Shown here one piece after another: positions 7,012 to 10,309 of a DNA stretch of 10,309 nucleotides. The position numbers and the translations under genes were made by a program. The stretch lies in contig JAHAZA010000017.1 in assembly GCA_018385415.1 (NCBI GenBank), positions 1 to 10,309 of the forward strand. Direction: 5' to 3'. The DNA comes from Treponema sp. Its GTDB lineage: Bacteria > Spirochaetota > Spirochaetia > Treponematales > Treponemataceae. Position 1 is the stretch's first letter. Each line of letters opens with the position of its first letter. The notes beneath the pieces were generated by a model that was not told the DNA's origin, ran no database searches, and saw only the letters and a list, made by a program, of their open reading frames with translations.

Positions 7012-8253
7012 GTGGCAAAAGAAAAAACACCACCACACAAAGTCGTAATGACGGAAGGCAAAAGAGAAATCGTCAGAAGCCTTCTTGCTGAATACGACAT
7101 CAAAGACGCTCATGACATCCAGGAAGCATTAAAAGATCTTCTCGGTAGTACAATCAAGGAAATGATGGAAGCCGAAATGGAAGACCATCTGGGGTATGAA
7201 AAATCAGAACGCTCTGACAATGATGATTACCGAAACGGTTATAAATCCAAAACCGTAAAATCTAGCATCGGTGAAGTTGAGCTTGAAGTTCCTCAGGACC
7301 GAAAATCAACATTCGAACCGCAGGTCGTAAAGAAAGGTCAGAAAGATATTTCTGACATCGACCATAAAATCATTTCCATGTATGCGAAGGGAATGACCAC
7401 CCGTCAGATTTCCGACACCATTGAAGACATATACGGCTTTGATGTTTCCGAGGGCTTTATTTCTGATGTCACAGATAAAATACTTCCGCAGATTGGAGAA
7501 TGGCAGAACCGGCCGCTTGATGATGTTTATCCGGTAATTTACATCGATGCCATTCACTATTCAGTCAGAGACAACGGCGTGATTGTCAAAAAAGCCGCTT
7601 ATGTAATTCTTGGTCTTACAATGGACGGCCGAAAAGAAGTGCTGTCACTTGCTATAGGCGAAAATGAGAGCGCCAAGTTCTGGCTGAACGCGCTGAACGA
7701 GCTTAAGAACCGTGGCGTGAAGGATATTATGATTATCTGTGCTGACGGGCTTACAGGAATCAAAGAGGCCATTACTGCTGCCTTCCCGAAAACTGATTAT
7801 CAGCGCTGCATGGTTCACATGGTTCGCAACACTCTGAAATACGTAGCTTCAAAAGACATGAAAGCTTTTGCCGCAGACCTGAAGACTATTTACAATGCTG
7901 CTTCTGAAGATGAAGGACAGAAAGCCCGTGACCGTGTCGTTGAACAATGGTCAGCAAAATATCCTAACTCTATGAAACGCTGGATTGAAAACTGGGATGT
8001 CGTAGTTCCGATTTTCAAGTTCTCAAAGGATGTCCGAAAAATCATCTACACCACAAACGCGATTAAAAGTCTGAACTCCAGTTACCGCAAACTTAACCGC
8101 CAGCGAAGCGTGTTCCCAAGTGACCAGTCTCTGCTCAAGGCTTTGTATCTTGCAACTTTTGAAGCAACAAAAAAATGGACTCAGACGATTCATAACTGGG
8201 GCCAGGCCTACGGTGAAATGTGCATAATGTACGAAGGCCGTCTGCCAGACTAA
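7012..8253 (+). CDS. IS256-family (mutator-type) transposase with Lys at the expected catalytic Glu
   Basis: A 413-residue protein starting at GTG, with GGAG 7 nt upstream. Family landmarks are the N-terminal EMMEAEMEDHLGYEKSER (about 50-67), YRNGYKSKTVKSSIGEVELE (73-92) and MTTRQISDTIEDIYG (128-142). The first catalytic Asp is D179 in YIDAIHY and the second is D245 in CADGL, 66 residues apart. A C-x2-H motif is at C266/H269 (QRCMVHMVRN). The third acidic residue normally sits in TTNxIESLN; here the motif reads TTNAIKSLN, so position 352 is Lys (codon AAA, 8065-8067). A single G-to-A change from GAA explains it. The C-terminus (RQRSVFPSD, YEGRLPD) is complete. The enzyme would cut and join IS ends through DDE chemistry; with K352 it is probably inactive. 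Confidence 0.95.
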   Translation: MAKEKTPPHKVVMTEGKREIVRSLLAEYDIKDAHDIQEALKDLLGSTIKEMMEAEMEDHLGYEKSERSDNDDYRNGYKSKTVKSSIGEVELEVPQDRKSTFEPQVVKKGQKDISDIDHKIISMYAKGMTTRQISDTIEDIYGFDVSEGFISDVTDKILPQIGEWQNRPLDDVYPVIYIDAIHYSVRDNGVIVKKAAYVILGLTMDGRKEVLSLAIGENESAKFWLNALNELKNRGVKDIMIICADGLTGIKEAITAAFPKTDYQRCMVHMVRNTLKYVASKDMKAFAADLKTIYNAASEDEGQKARDRVVEQWSAKYPNSMKRWIENWDVVVPIFKFSKDVRKIIYTTNAIKSLNSSYRKLNRQRSVFPSDQSLLKALYLATFEATKKWTQTIHNWGQAYGEMCIMYEGRLPD

Positions 8254-8261
8254 TCTCAAAA

Positions 8262-8293
8262 AAAGACAACTTCCCTCCGGGGAAGCTGTCTTT
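8262..8293. terminator. Strong hairpin after the transposase, probable terminator mainly for leftward transcripts
   Basis: AAAGACA-a-CTTCCC-tccg-GGGAAG-c-TGTCTTT forms a 13-bp stem with one mismatch, starting 9 bp after the transposase stop. On the minus strand the stem is followed by seven T (complement of 8258-8264), an intrinsic-terminator layout. On the plus strand the T run is only three. It would stop transcripts coming from the DUF3990/HTH side before they reach the transposase antisense strand or Rhs copy B. The interval from here to the right terminal repeat (8294-8404) is non-coding IS sequence with small hairpins. Confidence 0.7.
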
Positions 8294-8404
8294 AAAAATA
8301 ACTCTTGATGAAAAATCAGCAGTATTTTATATTCGAATAAGTAACAGTAGCTGTCAGCTGCTTGCGGACCTTACCCGCATTAAAACTTTTTACCGCAGCC
8401 TACT

Positions 8405-8432
8405 GAATTTACAGAAAGGACTTCACACAGTC
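8405..8432 (-). repeat. IS256-family terminal inverted repeat, right
   Basis: The partner of 6940-6967. The minus-strand frame of the adjacent gene fragment reads into this repeat and stops inside the IS at 8380. Confidence 0.88.
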
Positions 8433-8745
8433 GTTTAAAATTTCCATAAAGACCAGATAGTGTATCAAATTTTTCAATAAGACCTTTTATATAATCAGCT
8501 GCCGTAAATTTTTCTGCAGCATTCAAATAATTATAGAGTTTAATTAGATTTTTGACCCTGTCATAAATTCTGTGTAAATGGCAGGGTTTAATTAAAGCCG
8601 GGAACATGCCCGTCAAATAATATTGTAAACTGATTGACTGCCAGTCCCCGGTCAATATCTTTGGCCTGCTGCATTCTCGGAGAGTCTTCATTGCATTACA
8701 ATCTGGAGTAATAATTTTGTTATTTTTTTTGAAACATCTTACCAT
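8433..8745 (-). pseudogene. Unrecognised protein, N-terminal fragment cut by the IS256 element
   Basis: About 104 residues read from an ATG at 8745 (KNNKIITPDCNAMKTLRECS, then KILTGDWQSISLQYYLTGMF), continuing with a likely helical part (IYDRVKNLIKLYNYLNAAEK, GLIEKFDTLSGLYGNF). At 8432 the frame enters the IS right end and adds 17 foreign residues before a stop. I do not recognise the family. A better-placed start, ATG with GGAAAG 8 nt upstream, exists at 8752 in another frame. It reads MKNGKMFQKK and stops right after a run of eight A (8723-8730). Removing one A would join it to the long frame. So the gene is probably broken twice: a homopolymer slip near the 5' end and IS truncation at the 3' end. 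It need not be the missing start of Rhs copy B; no resemblance to copy A is visible. Confidence 0.5.
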
Positions 8746-8784
8746 TTTTCATAAGAAAAACTTTCCAATTTTTTCTTGCTTATA

Positions 8785-8801
8785 TATGAATGTTATTCAT
8801 A
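8785..8801. promoter_or_regulatory. 17-bp palindrome, possible operator or small hairpin
   Basis: TATGAATGTTATTCATA has 7-bp perfect arms around a 3-bp centre. It lies about 33 bp upstream of the possible start at 8752, where a promoter or operator for the broken gene would be expected. In AT-rich DNA such a palindrome can arise by chance. Confidence 0.25.
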
Positions 8802-8819
8802 ACTGCATAAAACATATTA

Positions 8820-9005
8820 CTAACTCCCAATTTTTACTTTGCTTGCTTTAGCCCTATATGTATAGACATTATTTTTTTCATCATACAGACAGTTATTTTC
8901 TTTGTCGTATGTATAAACTTTAGTTTTATCTAGGTTCATATTGTTCTTATAATTCATAGTCAATTCTTTTGTTTTTGAATTATAGTTGTATGTTCCATTA
9001 AAACT
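8820..9005 (-). pseudogene. C-terminal remnant of a beta-rich secreted or lipoprotein-like gene
   Basis: Right after the TAA of the HTH gene, the same minus-strand frame stays open for 61 codons to a TAG at 8820-8822. It reads SFNGTYNYNSKTKELTMNYK, then VYTYDKENNCLYDEKNNVYT and YRAKASKVKIGS. The alternating pattern GTYxYNSKTKELTxNYK resembles the repeated beta-hairpins of small calycin-like bacterial lipoproteins, and also YD-like strands. No start codon with a ribosome site opens this frame, and the HTH gene occupies the upstream sequence. It is best read as the tail of a gene whose front was replaced when the DUF3990/HTH module arrived. The family is a guess; the coding-like character is clear by eye. 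Confidence 0.4.
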
Positions 9006-9638
9006 TTATACTGCTTCCATCAAAGCTTCAACAGTACAATTTAATGCCTTTGCAAGTTTTACTACAGTTTCTGCTTTAGCAGCATTTATATTCTTTTGAT
9101 TCTGTTCATATTGCTGGATTGTTCTCACTGGAATATCTGAAATTTCAGCTAATTCACTTTGAGACAGACCTGCATCAAGACGTAAAGCTTTTAAATTTGT
9201 ATTATTCTTTCGCTTATTATACAGTTCTATCATCTTATCGCAAAACTGAGATATATCCATTTCATGATATGGTGAATACATTGCCAGAATTTCAGAAATT
9301 GAAATATAATTGTTGATTTCTTTGAATCCAAGATTTGTCTGCCACTGAAAATATGCCAATGCCCAGCCACACCAGTATTCAGGAGTTCTGTTTGCAGCAG
9401 GACGATATTTTGAGGCTAATGTTTCATCTCCAATAATATCTAAAGCAAGTTCTACACCTGATTTTCCAACAATAACTGTTGATTCTCCACGTTCAAATTG
9501 AGAACAGATTTTGGACTGTAAAAACTTCAGATAAAAATGAGATAAATCTTCCTCGAGATCATAAACTGCAAAATCGAGCATTGAGGCAAGGTTATTTTGA
9601 GCTTTTGATAAATAATTCTTATCGTAAGCGTGAATCAT
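9006..9638 (-). CDS. HTH (Xre/HTH_3) protein with conserved N-terminal domain, likely antitoxin of the DUF3990 pair
   Basis: A 210-residue protein. I chose the ATG at 9638, where the family's typical start (MIHAYDKNYLSKAQNNLASM) begins and a GAGGAG ribosome site lies upstream; the longer in-frame extension to 9785 only overlaps the upstream gene out of frame. Residues 1-145 form a soluble domain with LDFAVYDLEEDLSHFYLKFL (21-40), GKSGVELALDIIG (58-70) and PEYWCGWALAYFQWQ (86-100). Residues 149-210 are a classical Cro/C1-type helix-turn-helix (AGLSQSELAEISDIPVRTIQ, then YEQNQKNI, ending in ALNCTVEALMEAV). It overlaps the DUF3990 gene by 20 bp, so translation is coupled. Proteins of this build commonly follow DUF3990 genes. 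Roles as antitoxin and autorepressor are inferred from family context. Confidence 0.85.
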   Translation of the reverse strand: MIHAYDKNYLSKAQNNLASMLDFAVYDLEEDLSHFYLKFLQSKICSQFERGESTVIVGKSGVELALDIIGDETLASKYRPAANRTPEYWCGWALAYFQWQTNLGFKEINNYISISEILAMYSPYHEMDISQFCDKMIELYNKRKNNTNLKALRLDAGLSQSELAEISDIPVRTIQQYEQNQKNINAAKAETVVKLAKALNCTVEALMEAV

Positions 9639-10296
9639 CGGGTTTAATCTCCTCATCAAGAATCTGAACAATGTACAGGTCACCACGCTGACGTCTGTTT
9701 TTTTCTGTATCAAAATATTGTCTACGGGCAGTCTTATCGCGTAATTCCTTCTTAGAGAACCATTGAGCAGATTCTGCAACTTCATATCCTTTATATTGAA
9801 TTGCTTTGAAAGCCTTTTTACTTTTTAAGACAAACTGAGTCCCAAGGTTTCCAAGTTTCATAGAATGCCTGAGCTGGCGGACAGAAATTGCTCCATTTAT
9901 AAAATCCTGAGCAAATGAAAAATAACTGTCATCTGCCCGGTATCCGGTAATAATGTCATAATCTTTATAAGGTACAGTAAAGTTTTTTAAAAGATATTCT
10001 TTTGCTTCCTGTGCAAGAGAATTGGTTATATCAAAAATACGGTTTTCCAGAAGAACCTCAAGCCAGTGAAGGATTGTATATTCGCTGCTGTTCAAATCAA
10101 GTAATGTAAGCCCTTCTGTTTCAATTTCATAGATATTTGCAAAACCATCATTATCTTTAGATACACCCCATTCTTTTGCCATATCTAAAACTTCAGTGCA
10201 GTAAAAACCAAGTCCATAATCATTATAGGTTTTACCAAATCTAAAAAGAGGTTTTTCAATAATCTTATTTGATCCATGATATATTGTCTTTATCAT
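9619..10296 (-). CDS. DUF3990-family protein, probable ADP-ribosyltransferase-fold toxin
   Basis: A 225-residue protein without membrane segments. The N-terminus MIKTIYHGSN carries the YHGS motif (6-9), followed by NDYGLGFYCTE (25-35). Both are hallmarks of DUF3990 and resemble the first two conserved blocks of ADP-ribosyltransferase folds (an H/R-G strand, then a GxGFYxT strand). Later family landmarks are YDIITGYRADDSYF (113-126) and GTQFVLKSKKAFKAI (152-166). The basic tail (KKELRDKTARRQYFDTEKNR, then RQRGDLYIVQ) goes beyond the roughly 160 residues I expect for the family. It is first in a two-gene operon with the HTH protein, a toxin-then-antitoxin order. Enzymatic activity and target are not known from the sequence; the ART link is established for remote relatives only in fold terms and is inference here. 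The start fits the family N-terminus; no Shine-Dalgarno is visible in the 13 bp upstream. Confidence 0.85.
   Translation of the reverse strand: MIKTIYHGSNKIIEKPLFRFGKTYNDYGLGFYCTEVLDMAKEWGVSKDNDGFANIYEIETEGLTLLDLNSSEYTILHWLEVLLENRIFDITNSLAQEAKEYLLKNFTVPYKDYDIITGYRADDSYFSFAQDFINGAISVRQLRHSMKLGNLGTQFVLKSKKAFKAIQYKGYEVAESAQWFSKKELRDKTARRQYFDTEKNRRQRGDLYIVQILDEEIKPDDSRLR
9649..9654 (-). promoter_or_regulatory. Ribosome binding site of the HTH gene within the DUF3990 3' end
   Basis: GAGGAG on the minus strand lies 10 nt before the ATG at 9638, inside codons for Asp-Glu-Glu of DUF3990. The spacing is slightly long, but it is the only strong site here and it decides the start of the HTH gene. Confidence 0.6.
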
Positions 10297-10308
10297 AATT
10301 ATATTATA
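10297..10308 (-). promoter_or_regulatory. Tandem -10-like boxes directly before the DUF3990 start
   Basis: On the minus strand TATAAT occurs twice, overlapping by one base (10303-10308 and 10298-10303). Only 6 nt separate the outer box from the ATG. If the outer box is used, transcription would start at or beside the start codon and leave almost no leader. The -35 region is outside the window, so this is tentative. Confidence 0.4.
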
Positions 10309-10309
10309 C

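Larger units (their letters stand above)
6940..8432 (+). mobile_element. IS256-family insertion sequence, structurally complete (about 1.49 kb)
   Basis: A single transposase gene is bounded by 28-bp imperfect terminal inverted repeats (25 of 28 identical). The left one begins GACTCTGTGAAAGCC and the right one, read inward, begins GACTGTGTGAAGTCC. Both continue CTTTCTGTAAATTC. The repeat extends further inward with a small gap (GTAGGC...GGTAAAA on both sides). The length is within the usual IS256-family range. The flanks AGTTACAAG (left) and GTTTAAAAT (right) are not a target duplication, so this is not a simple recent insertion with both flanks preserved. The left edge coincides with the point where Rhs copy B stops matching copy A. 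Confidence 0.9.

Noticed and set aside
8220..8438. A plus-strand frame spanning the IS256 right end
   Set aside because: It crosses the terminator hairpin and the terminal repeat and has no coding signature.
8433..8745. Reading this fragment as the displaced N-terminus of Rhs copy B
   Set aside because: It shows no similarity to the corresponding upstream part of copy A (1116-1830) and contains no VCBS motif, so the link is unsupported.

Overview
This AT-rich window, about 40% GC by eye, is an accessory region of a bacterial genome. It holds polymorphic-toxin (Rhs/YD-repeat) genes, insertion-sequence debris and a two-gene toxin-antitoxin-like operon. There is no rRNA, tRNA or core gene to fix the taxon. 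The combination of VCBS/FG-GAP plus YD-repeat proteins with a LysM-like linker, an IS256-family element and a DUF3990/HTH pair suggests a host-associated anaerobe, perhaps a Treponema-like spirochaete. That assignment is inference with low confidence.

Layout, left to right. Positions 1-1840 hold the minus-strand N-terminal half of an Rhs-like gene (copy A). It runs off the left edge, and its 5' end is cut at the junction with an IS3-family remnant (1837-1997). Next come a small two-helix membrane protein gene (2124-2444) and a long Rhs gene (copy B, 2449-6999), both on the minus strand and only 4 bp apart. Copy B ends in an Rhs core boundary (DPTG), a LysM-like linker and an unrecognised C-terminal tip, so the small membrane protein is the natural candidate immunity protein. 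Copies A and B share a roughly 1.1-kb direct repeat (1-1115 and 5811-6934). Copy B has lost its own 5' end to a complete IS256-family element (6940-8432), and its reading frame now opens inside the IS.

Right of the IS are two broken minus-strand fragments: 8433-8745, cut by the IS, and 8820-9005, a start-less C-terminal remnant. They are followed by an overlapping two-gene minus-strand operon: a DUF3990 protein (9619-10296, likely ADP-ribosyltransferase-fold toxin) and an HTH protein (9006-9638, likely antitoxin). Tandem TATAAT boxes lie almost against the first start codon.

Working picture: this looks like a toxin-cassette graveyard. Both Rhs copies have been beheaded by insertion sequences, yet the tip and immunity end of copy B is intact with tight translational coupling. 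The IS256 transposase carries Lys where the family's catalytic Glu should be, so the element may be fixed in place. The DUF3990/HTH operon appears intact and is probably the only clearly functional expression unit here.
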